Shown here piece after piece: positions 8,558 to 16,496 of a stretch of 22,785 nt of DNA. Within the stretch, counting starts at the first letter, position 1. The number at the start of each line of letters is the position of its first letter. The notes beneath the pieces are model-generated. The model was not told where the DNA came from, did no database searches, and was given only the letters and a program-made list of their open reading frames with translations. A program made the position numbers and the translations under genes. The stretch is taken from NCBI GenBank assembly GCA_003648455.1, contig QMPG01000013.1:1-22785 (forward strand), in the 5' to 3' direction. This DNA comes from Bacteroidota bacterium. GTDB lineage: Bacteria > Bacteroidota > Bacteroidia > Bacteroidales > B39-G9.

Positions 8558-8755
8558 ATGAAAAAACATTTCGCTTACATACTACAAATATTGTGGCTCG
8601 TTGTTTCAATATTAAGTCTTTTTGCAGGAATTCATAAAACAATTCAATTAAGTTTTAAAGAAAGCTATTTGTTTTTTATCTTTACATTAATTGCTCTATT
8701 AATGTATTTTTACAGGAGGAATTTAAGAAAAACAGAAACCAATAAAAAAAAATAA
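8558..8755 (+). CDS. Small two-helix inner-membrane protein
   Basis: A 65-residue protein with two predicted membrane helices (about residues 6-26 and 35-52) and a basic C-terminal tail (YRRNLRKTETNKKK), which by the positive-inside rule would put both ends in the cytoplasm. It lies 18 bp after lptC and 13 bp before the CNNM-type gene, so it is almost certainly co-transcribed with both. Short membrane proteins occur at this spot in other Bacteroidota, which supports it being real. I recognise no catalytic motif and cannot name a function. The gene ends in a run of nine A immediately before the TAA. Confidence 0.65.
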   Translation: MKKHFAYILQILWLVVSILSLFAGIHKTIQLSFKESYLFFIFTLIALLMYFYRRNLRKTETNKKK

Positions 8756-8759
8756 GAGG
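8755..8759 (+). promoter_or_regulatory. Shine-Dalgarno-like AGAGG before the CNNM-type gene
   Basis: AGAGG ends nine bases before the ATG at 8769, overlapping the last base of the upstream stop codon. This is unusual here, since most genes in the window lack any such element, as is typical of Bacteroidota. It supports the ATG at 8769 as the start. Confidence 0.35.
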
Positions 8760-8768
8760 TATTTTGTA

Positions 8769-10031
8769 ATGAATAACTTTATCATAATTCTTATTTCACT
8801 TCTTTTATCAGCTTTTTTTTCCGGAATGGAAATGGCTTTTATATCATCAAATAAATTAAAAATTGAACTTGATAAAAAGCAAGGTCTTTTTCCTGCTGAC
8901 ATTATTTCAATTTTCACAGAACACCCAACACATTACATAGCAACAATGTTAATTGGAAATACTATCTCTTTAGTTATTTATGGTGTTTTTATGGCTAATA
9001 TTCTTGAGCCTGTAATATATTTAATTACCAAATCATACATATCTGTTTTGTTAATTCAAACAATAGTATCAACTTTAATAATACTACTAACAGCAGAATT
9101 TGTTCCAAAAACATTATTCAGAATAAATCCGAATAAAATTTTAAAGTTTTTTTCTGTCCCTGTTCTAATTTTTTATTACTTATTTTATCCAATAACTCAC
9201 TTTTCTATATTGTTTTCAAACAACTTTTTAAGACTTATTTTCCGAATAAAAATAACGAAAGAAGACACAAAAGTTTCTTTCGGTAAAATCGACCTAAACA
9301 ATCTTATTGACGAGAACAAAAACACAAAAAATGAAGATGTTGAAATAGAGCATGACATGAAAATCTTTAAAAATGCTCTTGATTTTTCAAAAGTAAAACT
9401 CAGAGAATGCATAATTCCCCGAAATGAAATTGTTGCTTTAGACATAAACGACTCAATTGAAACACTGAAAGAAAAATTTATTACTACAGGGTACTCAAAA
9501 ATTTTAATTTACGACGGAAGTATTGATAATATTATTGGATATACTCACTCATCAGAATTATTTAACAATCCGTCTTCAATAAAAGAAATGCTTCACAAAA
9601 TTCCAATCGTTCCTGAAACTATGCCGGCAAACAAGCTACTATCATCATTTATTCAAAATCATAAAAGCATTGCATTGGTCGTTGATGAATTTGGAGGAAC
9701 TTCCGGCATGGTAACAATTGAAGATATTATGGAAGAAATTTTTGGAGAAATAGAAGACGAACATGATTCTACTGATTTTATCGACAAAAAAATAAGCGAA
9801 AACGAATATATGTTTTCTGGTAGATTAGAGATTGACTATATTAACGAGAAATATAATTTAGATCTTCCTCAAAGCGAAGACTACGAAACAATTGCAGGAT
9901 TAATTTTATCCAAGCTGGAAAAGATTCCCCAAATTAATGACAGCATAGAAATTGGCTCTTATAGAGTCAAAATTCTGAAAGTTAGTCAAACAAGAATAGA
10001 ATTAATAACGCTATTTATTGAAAAAAAATAA
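8769..10031 (+). CDS. CNNM/CorC-type membrane protein (DUF21 + CBS pair)
   Basis: A 420-residue 'hemolysin family' protein of the CNNM/CorC/HlyC class, whose characterised members handle Mg2+ or other cation efflux. Residues 1 to about 150 form a DUF21 membrane domain with an opening hydrophobic segment containing SAFFSGMEMAFISSNK and three further hydrophobic stretches (about 58-82, 93-113, 128-148). A cytoplasmic CBS pair follows (about 205-270 and 275-330) with the typical VVDEFGGTSGMVTIEDIMEE (304-323), then a C-terminal CorC_HlyC domain (about 340-418). The Flavobacteria gliding protein GldE belongs to the same superfamily, but no gliding gene is nearby, so that name is not justified. 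The substrate is not shown. It likely ends the coaX-lptC operon; a 123-bp gap follows. Confidence 0.88.
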   Translation: MNNFIIILISLLLSAFFSGMEMAFISSNKLKIELDKKQGLFPADIISIFTEHPTHYIATMLIGNTISLVIYGVFMANILEPVIYLITKSYISVLLIQTIVSTLIILLTAEFVPKTLFRINPNKILKFFSVPVLIFYYLFYPITHFSILFSNNFLRLIFRIKITKEDTKVSFGKIDLNNLIDENKNTKNEDVEIEHDMKIFKNALDFSKVKLRECIIPRNEIVALDINDSIETLKEKFITTGYSKILIYDGSIDNIIGYTHSSELFNNPSSIKEMLHKIPIVPETMPANKLLSSFIQNHKSIALVVDEFGGTSGMVTIEDIMEEIFGEIEDEHDSTDFIDKKISENEYMFSGRLEIDYINEKYNLDLPQSEDYETIAGLILSKLEKIPQINDSIEIGSYRVKILKVSQTRIELITLFIEKK

Positions 10032-10061
10032 AAAATCACTCAAAAAATTCTAAACTTAAGC

Positions 10062-10109
10062 TTATATTTGCCAACTAAAATAAATTTCATGGTAAATTTT
10101 ATTATCTTC
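10062..10109 (+). promoter_or_regulatory. Candidate promoter region before ppiD
   Basis: The 123-bp gap contains TATATTTG (10062-10069), an exact match to the -7 consensus TAnnTTTG, and TATCTTCG (10102-10109), a one-base variant. Neither has a visible -33 element at 19-21 bp. The second lies 45 bp before the ATG. The gap length itself argues for a separate start for ppiD. There is no hairpin terminator for the preceding gene. Confidence 0.3.
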
Positions 10110-10154
10110 GTAAATTCAAAAAAATAAGATAAAAATAAATAATTAAATTAAAAA

Positions 10155-12263
10155 ATGGCCACATTACAAAACATAAGAAACAAAGCAGGCGTATTGGTTG
10201 CTGTAGTTATTGGTTTAGCCTTATTAGCCTTCATTTTAGGTGATATGTTAAAATCAGGACGATCATTATTTTCAGGTTCTCAAAATGAAATTGCCGAAGT
10301 AGCAGGAAAATCAATTCCTGTTCAACTATATCAACAAAAAGTTGAAGAAGCAACAGAAAACTATAAACGAAACACTAATCAATCTGCTTTAGATGAAGAA
10401 ACAAGTGAAAGAATAAGACAACAAACTTGGAATGAATTAATTAGAGACTATGTAATGAAAAAAGAATATTCAGAACTTGGAATATCAATCAGTTCTGATG
10501 AGCTTTTTGATATGGTTCAGGGAAATAATATTCTTCCTCAAATTAAACAAATTCCAATTTTTCAAAATAGAACAACAGGTCAGTTTGATCGTACTTTAGT
10601 TATTCAATTCCTTAAAAATCTTGACCAAGATCCTTCAGGCAAAGCAAGACAAAGTTGGTTAGCTTTTGAGAAAGTTGTATTACACAACAGACTTAATGAA
10701 AAATATAATAATTTAATAAAAAAAGGTCTATTTATTACTGACCTTGAAGCTAAAAAAGAAGCTCAAGAAAGAAATCTCAGTGCTGATATTGACTATATTG
10801 TTATGAGATACAACTCTGTTAGCGACAGTCTTATCACTATTACTGACGAAGATTTATCAAATTATTACGAAAAACACATTAATAAATTCAAACAAGAAGC
10901 TTCTCGTGATATTGCTTATGTTACATTTGAAGTTGTTCCTTCGAAAAAAGATGAGGGATTAGCTCACAAATGGATAAATGATATTGTTGAAGAATTTAAA
11001 AACACTGAAGATGACGAACAGTTTGTTAACTTAAATGCTGATTCTCATTTCGATAACAAATTCTATACAGAAAAAGAACTTTCAGGACAAGTTGCATCAT
11101 TTGCATTTAATTCAAAAGAAGGTGAAATTTATGGACCATATCTCGAAGATGGCACTTATAAATTAGTAAAAGTAAGTAGAATTGCAAATTTACCGGATTC
11201 TGTTAAAGTAAGTCATATTTTAATTTCTCCCGATAAAAACTCAGGAGATTATTCAAAAGCAGAAGTATTGGTTGACAGTTTGAAAAATTTAATTAAACAC
11301 GGTCAAAAATTTTCAGATTTAGCAAAAAAATATTCAGAAGATCAAGGCTCTTCTGAAAAAGGTGGAGATATTGGTTGGCTTCAAGAAAATTCTATTAGTA
11401 AAGCTTTTAGCGATTCTTGTTTCTTCGCAAATAAAGGCGATATTTTTACTATTAAAACACAATATGGTATTCATTTAGTTAAAATAATTAAACAAAGCCC
11501 AAAACATAAAAAAGTTCAGCTTGCTATTCTTGACAGAAAAATTGAACCAAGTTCTGAAACCTATCAACAAATTTATTCACAAGCAAGTAAATTTGCAGGA
11601 CTTTATAACACAAAAGAAAAATTTGAAGAAGCTGTTACAAAGCAAAACTTAACAAAGAAAGTAGCAAATAATTTAAGAATAAACGACAATAAGATTTCCG
11701 GATTAGATTCTCCAAGAGAACTTATCAGATGGGCTTTTAAAGCTGAAGAAGGAACTGGTTCTCCAATTTTTGAATTTGGAAATAAATTTGTTGTAGCAAC
11801 TTTAACTGATGTAAGAGAAGAAGGTTATTCAGATATTGAACAAGTAAGAACTGATATTGAAATTGATGTTAAACGTGAGAAAAAAGCAGAAAAGCTTATT
11901 GAAGACATTAAAAATCAAAATCAAAATAACATTAATGACTTAGCAAAAAGTCTTAACACAGAAGTAAAATCTTCAAAAGACATTAGATTTTCATCATTTG
12001 GGATTAAGGGACTAGGAATTGAGCCAAAAATCAATGCCGCTGCCGTAACTCTTCCTAAAGAGAAATTATCAGAACCAATTAAAGGAAATAATGGAGTGTA
12101 TGTTATTGTTGTTAAGTCAATTAACAACTCCGGTGAAAAAATCGACATTAATAAAGAAAAAGTTTATCTTACTAAAAACTTACTCAATCAAATAGAATCC
12201 ATTTCTTTCAATGCTTTAAAAGAAAATTCAGACATAAAAGATAATAGATATAAATTCTATTAG
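10155..12263 (+). CDS. ppiD: PpiD/SurA-like peptidyl-prolyl isomerase
   Basis: A periplasmic folding factor anchored in the inner membrane, likely assisting outer-membrane protein maturation. At 702 residues it has the Bacteroidota PpiD-like length. A single membrane anchor (about 13-30, VLVAVVIGLALLAFILGD) follows a short basic N-terminus. A SurA_N-type chaperone region comes next (about 35-220), containing SIPVQLYQQKVEEA and QTWNELIRDYVMKKEY. The parvulin domain covers about 350-445, starting VKVSHILISPD (H354) and containing FSDLAKKYSEDQGSSEKGGD, GWLQ and YGIHLVKI. A second, degenerate parvulin-like region probably follows (after about 500). There is no cleavable signal. The symbol is by architecture; SurA-like is the alternative description. 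Confidence 0.9.
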   Translation: MATLQNIRNKAGVLVAVVIGLALLAFILGDMLKSGRSLFSGSQNEIAEVAGKSIPVQLYQQKVEEATENYKRNTNQSALDEETSERIRQQTWNELIRDYVMKKEYSELGISISSDELFDMVQGNNILPQIKQIPIFQNRTTGQFDRTLVIQFLKNLDQDPSGKARQSWLAFEKVVLHNRLNEKYNNLIKKGLFITDLEAKKEAQERNLSADIDYIVMRYNSVSDSLITITDEDLSNYYEKHINKFKQEASRDIAYVTFEVVPSKKDEGLAHKWINDIVEEFKNTEDDEQFVNLNADSHFDNKFYTEKELSGQVASFAFNSKEGEIYGPYLEDGTYKLVKVSRIANLPDSVKVSHILISPDKNSGDYSKAEVLVDSLKNLIKHGQKFSDLAKKYSEDQGSSEKGGDIGWLQENSISKAFSDSCFFANKGDIFTIKTQYGIHLVKIIKQSPKHKKVQLAILDRKIEPSSETYQQIYSQASKFAGLYNTKEKFEEAVTKQNLTKKVANNLRINDNKISGLDSPRELIRWAFKAEEGTGSPIFEFGNKFVVATLTDVREEGYSDIEQVRTDIEIDVKREKKAEKLIEDIKNQNQNNINDLAKSLNTEVKSSKDIRFSSFGIKGLGIEPKINAAAVTLPKEKLSEPIKGNNGVYVIVVKSINNSGEKIDINKEKVYLTKNLLNQIESISFNALKENSDIKDNRYKFY

Positions 12264-12287
12264 TAGATATTATACTTACTTAGTCAT

Positions 12288-12324
12288 AAAAAAAACAGGC
12301 TGTCTTATGACAGCCTGTTTTTTT
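12288..12324. terminator. Bidirectional intrinsic terminator between ppiD and yqeY
   Basis: A GC-rich stem ACAGGCTGTC (12295-12304) pairs exactly with GACAGCCTGT (12309-12318) around a TTAT loop. It is flanked by A8 on the left and T7 on the right, which extend the pairing. Each strand therefore reads as hairpin plus U-tract. It lies 24 bp after the ppiD stop and about 11 bp beyond the yqeY stop on the other strand, serving both convergent units. It is the clearest terminator in the window. Confidence 0.93.
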
Positions 12325-12335
12325 GTCAATTATTT

Positions 12336-12782
12336 TTATGACAACAAAACCTTTACTTTATCAGCTATAATCTTTCCTTCAGCTCTGCCTGCCAATTTTT
12401 TCCCTGCAATTCCCATAACCTTTCCCATATCTTTCATCGATGATGCACCAACACTAGCAATTATTTCAGCTATTTCTTTTGTCAATTCTTCATCACTCAA
12501 CTGCTTTGGTAAATAAAGCTGAATTGCATCTGCCTGATAGACCTCTGCATCATACAGCTCTTTTCTATTTTGATTTTTATAAATTTCTGCGGACTCTCTT
12601 CTTTGTTTAACAAGACGTTGCAAAATTTTTATTTCTTCTTCTTTTGTCAATTCAGAAGAAGCTCCTTTTGTTTTTTCTATTAACAAAGCCGATTTAACAG
12701 CTCTTAACGCTTCAAGCATTGCTTTATCTTTATTTAGCATTGCTTTTTTAATATCTGCTGTAATTTGTTCAAATAAGTTCAT
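12336..12782 (-). CDS. yqeY: GatB/YqeY-domain protein
   Basis: A 148-residue soluble helical protein of the YqeY family, related to the tail of the amidotransferase subunit GatB. Its N-terminal half (LFEQITADIKKAMLNKDK, LEALRAVKSAL) and the later QLYLPKQLSDEEL and GKVMGIAGKKLAGRAEGKII segments are typical. The biochemical role is not established; binding to tRNA or a tRNA-related partner is only presumed from the GatB relation. The ATG at 12782 lies 14 bp after the ftsZ stop, so it is the last gene of the division cluster transcript, as in many Bacteroidota. The bidirectional terminator follows. Confidence 0.92.
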   Translation of the reverse strand: MNLFEQITADIKKAMLNKDKAMLEALRAVKSALLIEKTKGASSELTKEEEIKILQRLVKQRRESAEIYKNQNRKELYDAEVYQADAIQLYLPKQLSDEELTKEIAEIIASVGASSMKDMGKVMGIAGKKLAGRAEGKIIADKVKVLLS

Positions 12783-12796
12783 ATTAATTTATTTTT

Positions 12797-14281
12797 TTAA
12801 TCAACATTATCAAAAAGGTATGAATTATTCTTATTAATATTAGAGTTATCGCCACTTTCATCGTCAGACAATGTAAATCTTGACACCTCAACATCATCGT
12901 CAGAAGACAAACTGTAACTTTCTAATTCAATCTCTTTCCTCTTATAAGCAGGCACATCCTCATATTCTTCTATGTTATTTGTTCTTCTGTAATTATTATA
13001 TCTTACTTGATTTCTTTTTATATTTTTAATATTATGTTGTTCTTTTTTTGTCCTGCTTATATTTATCTCTTCGTCTTTTATCCTTTCGGTATTTGAAACA
13101 TTTACATTAACAGCACTATCTTCCAAATCAAATTTTTCTACTTCGTCATTCCCATTAAATTCTATTCTCCTTTGTGCAGATGAAAAAACATTTTTTTGCT
13201 TTAAAACTTTATTATCTACTTCAAATTCAATGTTAGAATTCAAATCTTCGTCAAGAGATATTTTTTCTTTCTTTTCTACTCTATTTACTGCAAATTCGGG
13301 TATTGACTCAGTGTTAAAGCCTGTTGCAATAATTGTAACTGAAATTTTTCTCTCTAAACTTTCGTCAAGAGTGTTACCCCAAATAATATCAGCATCCAAA
13401 CCTGAAGCATCCTGAAGATAATCAGTTATTTGTCCTATCTCATCTACTCTAATTTCATCATCTTTACCCGAACGAATATTCAATAATATATTTTTAGCAC
13501 CTTTAATATCGTTATCATTTAATAAAGGAGAATTTAATGCTTCCTGAATAACGCAAAGAGCTCTATCTTCCCCTTCGGCAACAGCAGAACCCATTAATGC
13601 AACCCCACTGTTATTCATTACAGTTTGTACATCAGCAAAGTCAACATTAATATTTCCTGAAACAGTAATTATTTCGGCAATGCCTTTAGCAGCAATTGTT
13701 AAAACATTATCTGCTTTTGAAAAAGCTTCAGAGAACGGCAAATTACCATATATCTGGCGCAATTTTTCATTATTAATAATTAGCAAAGAATCGACATACT
13801 CTTTTAATTCAGATATCCCCTGAACTGCCTGACTAATTCGTCGTTTTCCTTCAAATTGGAATGGAATAGTAACAATGGCAACAGTTAATATATTGTTTTC
13901 TTTGGCTTCTTTCGCAATAATAGGTGCTGCACCAGTGCCCGTACCACCACCCATACCGGCAGTGATAAAAACCATTTTTGTGTTGTGTGACAATAACTCT
14001 GTAATGCTATCAAGACTTTCTATTGCTGCTTGCCTTCCCATTTCAGGGTTATTCCCGGCACCACGACCTTGAGTTAAAGTTTCTCCCAACTGAATTTTCA
14101 CAGGAACAGGACTTCTTGCTAAATCTTGAGCATCAGTATTACACACAACGAAATTTACATCAGTAATACCCTGTCCATACATATAATTAATAGCATTGCT
14201 ACCGCCACCTCCTACACCAATAACTTTTATTATTGATGATCTTTCTTGTGGTAAATCAAAATTTATTATATCTTCTGCCAT
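12797..14281 (-). CDS. ftsZ: Cell division GTPase FtsZ
   Basis: Tubulin homologue that polymerises into the Z-ring and directs septum formation. It has 494 residues, longer than the E. coli protein because of its C-terminal linker. Visible motifs: the nucleotide-binding loop GVGGGGSNA (22-30), tubulin signature GGGTGTG (111-117), and the T7 synergy loop NVDFADV (212-218) with the catalytic Asp residues. The conserved core ends near residue 330. A long charged linker (about 331-470) follows, with an RN-rich patch (RNQVRYNNYRRTNN). The tail contains VPAYKRKEIELESY, SRFTLSDDE and the terminal NNSYLFDNVD, the Bacteroidota form of the C-terminal peptide that binds FtsA. The ATG at 14281 gives the usual MAEDIINFDLP start. 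ftsA ends 54 bp upstream. Confidence 0.98.
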   Translation of the reverse strand: MAEDIINFDLPQERSSIIKVIGVGGGGSNAINYMYGQGITDVNFVVCNTDAQDLARSPVPVKIQLGETLTQGRGAGNNPEMGRQAAIESLDSITELLSHNTKMVFITAGMGGGTGTGAAPIIAKEAKENNILTVAIVTIPFQFEGKRRISQAVQGISELKEYVDSLLIINNEKLRQIYGNLPFSEAFSKADNVLTIAAKGIAEIITVSGNINVDFADVQTVMNNSGVALMGSAVAEGEDRALCVIQEALNSPLLNDNDIKGAKNILLNIRSGKDDEIRVDEIGQITDYLQDASGLDADIIWGNTLDESLERKISVTIIATGFNTESIPEFAVNRVEKKEKISLDEDLNSNIEFEVDNKVLKQKNVFSSAQRRIEFNGNDEVEKFDLEDSAVNVNVSNTERIKDEEINISRTKKEQHNIKNIKRNQVRYNNYRRTNNIEEYEDVPAYKRKEIELESYSLSSDDDVEVSRFTLSDDESGDNSNINKNNSYLFDNVD

Positions 14282-14312
14282 AACGATATTATTAAATTGC
14301 TAATTATTAAAT

Positions 14313-14320
14313 CAAAATTA
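14313..14320 (-). promoter_or_regulatory. Possible -7 element before ftsZ
   Basis: On the - strand TAATTTTG matches TAnnTTTG exactly and lies about 31 bp before the ftsZ ATG, within the ftsA-ftsZ gap. No good -33 element is seen. An extra ftsZ promoter inside the cluster would make biological sense, but the match is weak evidence in DNA this AT-rich. Confidence 0.22.
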
Positions 14321-14335
14321 TTATACTACAATAAT

Positions 14336-15646
14336 TTACATCTTCCCATCATCAACTTCAAACATATCACTGAACTTATCAAGAAACCCATTGAATATTT
14401 TTTTCTTTGAAGTCTGTTTTGATTCATTTTTTTCTTCCTTCTCTACATTATTTACTTCATTTTTTTTTTCAAAGACTTCTTCATCAATCTCAACATCTTC
14501 ATAACCTTTTAAAATAAGCCCAATGGCTGTTGAATATTTTGGTTGGTTTATATCATCAACAACATCGCTTGTTAAATGCTGATTTGGGAAGCCAATTCGC
14601 ACATCCATTCCGGTTTTATATGCTAATAATTGTGGCAAATTCTTCAATAAAGCACCACCTCCTGTTACAACTATACCTGCACCTAATTTATCTGCAAAAC
14701 CAGACGTTTCAATTTCAAAATAAATTTCATCAATTATTTCTTCCATTCTTGACTGAATAATGTGTGCCAAACTTTTGAAAGAAATTTCTTTACTTTGTCG
14801 TCCGCTAATACCCGGGATAGTAACAACTTTATTTTCTTGAGCCTCATCGGCAAGAGCAGAGCCAAATTTAATTTTCAAAGCCTCGGCTTGTCTTTCTAAT
14901 ATTGAACAACCAACTTTTATATCATTAGTAATAATATTTCCACCAAAAGGTATTACAGCAGTATGACGAATAATTCCATCGTAATAAACTGCTACATCAG
15001 TTGTTCCTCCACCAATATCAATTAAAGTAACACCAACCTCTTTTTCGTCTTCGGTTAATACTGCATTTGAAGATGCTAAAGGTTCTAAAATCAATTTGTT
15101 CACTTTTAATCCTGACCTGTTAACACATTTTTTTATATTGTTTCCTGCAGCAGTTTGACCAATAACAATATGAAAATTTGCTTCAAGTCGCTTTCCGAAC
15201 ATTCCTACAGGGCTTTTTACTCCTGTTTCATTATCGACAATAAAATTTTGAGGTAAAACATGAATTATTTCTTCACCAACTTCAACAGGTATTCTATGCA
15301 TATCGTCAATCAAACTCTGAACATCGTCGAGAGATATTTCTTCGTCGTAAGTTTCTCTATTGATATACCCTCTGTTTCGAATGCTTCTAATGTGTTGTCC
15401 GGCAATACCTACAAAAGCATTGTTTATTTTACATTCAGAAACTTTCTCAGCTTGACTAACAGCTTCATTAATTGAACAAACGGTTTTTTCAATATTAAGC
15501 ACTACACCACGCTTCACACCACTTGATGGTGAATTTCCTAAGCCTAAAATTTCTAATTTACCATTTTTGTTTTTCTTTCCAATTATTGCAACAATTTTTG
15601 TAGTGCCAATATCAATAGCTGCAATAAAATTTTCTTTTTGGCTCAT
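14336..15646 (-). CDS. ftsA: Cell division protein FtsA
   Basis: Actin-like ATPase that tethers FtsZ to the membrane. With the ATG at 15646 (MSQKENFIAAIDIG) it has 436 residues. A TTG eight codons' worth earlier is possible but would overlap ftsQ, and no family feature needs it. Motifs: phosphate-1 IDIGTTK (11-17), the 1C domain specific to FtsA (about 84-162), phosphate-2 DIGGGTTD (210-217) and adenosine motif VVTGGGALL (327-335). After residue about 385 comes a Lys/Glu/Asn linker and then the amphipathic membrane-targeting helix IFNGFLDKFSDMFE (417-430). The linker codons hold ten consecutive A (14460-14469 on the complementary strand as T), listed under findings. The gene starts five bp after the ftsQ stop, so expression is coupled. 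Confidence 0.97.
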   Translation of the reverse strand: MSQKENFIAAIDIGTTKIVAIIGKKNKNGKLEILGLGNSPSSGVKRGVVLNIEKTVCSINEAVSQAEKVSECKINNAFVGIAGQHIRSIRNRGYINRETYDEEISLDDVQSLIDDMHRIPVEVGEEIIHVLPQNFIVDNETGVKSPVGMFGKRLEANFHIVIGQTAAGNNIKKCVNRSGLKVNKLILEPLASSNAVLTEDEKEVGVTLIDIGGGTTDVAVYYDGIIRHTAVIPFGGNIITNDIKVGCSILERQAEALKIKFGSALADEAQENKVVTIPGISGRQSKEISFKSLAHIIQSRMEEIIDEIYFEIETSGFADKLGAGIVVTGGGALLKNLPQLLAYKTGMDVRIGFPNQHLTSDVVDDINQPKYSTAIGLILKGYEDVEIDEEVFEKKNEVNNVEKEEKNESKQTSKKKIFNGFLDKFSDMFEVDDGKM

Positions 15647-15651
15647 AAACT

Positions 15652-16452
15652 TTATTTTTTTGTACAAATAATTTGATTAGTATATTTTAAATTTATTGTT
15701 TTATATTTATTCCATCCTACCTGAGAAAAACCCTGTTTATAAAGAGCTTCTAACTTAATGAATTTTTCTTCTAAATTATTAATCCCACCAAACAAAACAA
15801 CTTGCGAACCAACTCTAGGAATGAGTTTATATTCACCATTCCGAACATATATCTGTTCTATTTGAGAACGCCAAAATTCATCATTATAAATAAATTTGGC
15901 AATATTATATATATCACATAACACACAATGTCTATTTAGCTCATCTTTTTTTGATGAAGAAATAATGTCGGTAGAATAATTTAATTGATACGGTTCATTA
16001 ATATCTCCATTTGCCACAAGCACTCGAGCTGTATAATTATTTGAAAGAGGCATTAAAGCTCCCTGTTCATCAATATAATAACTTTCATTATTAAAATTAA
16101 TTATTCTAACAATAGGCTTGCGTTGTTCTATGTCAATTTTTAAAATTCCATTTATTGTTCGGTAAATTTCTGATTTTTTAATCGATGGATTATCATTAAT
16201 CAACTCTTCTAAATTAGCCAAATTAATACTATCTATAGGATATCCTAATAATTTACCTCCTTTATTATAAATCATAGAAATAATATCATCTTCTTCAACA
16301 AAACGATTGTGGGAATCGTCAACAATAGCCACATCAACGGAGCTACAAGGTATTTGCGATTCTTTCTCAGAAACAAAGCTGAGCGAAATTATCAAATAAG
16401 CTATTATTGATAACCAAATTAATATTTCTTTTATGTACTTAAAATTTTTCAT
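15652..16452 (-). CDS. ftsQ: Cell division protein FtsQ/DivIB
   Basis: Bitopic divisome protein linking early and late division proteins in the periplasm. It has 266 residues. A short cytoplasmic tail (MKNFKYIKE) leads into one membrane helix (about 10-27). The POTRA domain (about 37-112) contains VDVAIVDDSHNRFVEEDDI and ends in the diagnostic INGILKIDIEQRKPIVRI. The beta domain follows with YYIDEQGALMPLS and KLIPRVGSQVVLFGG. Sequence conservation is low as usual for FtsQ, but domain order and position between murC and ftsA make the call secure. The ATG at 16452 lies 44 bp after the murC stop. Confidence 0.93.
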   Translation of the reverse strand: MKNFKYIKEILIWLSIIAYLIISLSFVSEKESQIPCSSVDVAIVDDSHNRFVEEDDIISMIYNKGGKLLGYPIDSINLANLEELINDNPSIKKSEIYRTINGILKIDIEQRKPIVRIINFNNESYYIDEQGALMPLSNNYTARVLVANGDINEPYQLNYSTDIISSSKKDELNRHCVLCDIYNIAKFIYNDEFWRSQIEQIYVRNGEYKLIPRVGSQVVLFGGINNLEEKFIKLEALYKQGFSQVGWNKYKTINLKYTNQIICTKK

Positions 16453-16496
16453 TTATTATTGATAATAGAAAAAATTACATTCTCTAAAATTATTTT

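Noticed and set aside
8714..8719. AGGAGG, a strong Shine-Dalgarno-like string
   Set aside because: It lies inside the small membrane-protein gene and no start codon follows at a usable distance.
12307..12516. + strand frame opposite yqeY
   Set aside because: It begins in the terminator stem and overlaps well-conserved yqeY codons; a shadow frame.
15647..15667. TTG extension of ftsA
   Set aside because: It would overlap the ftsQ stop and adds residues absent from the family; the ATG at 15646 fits.
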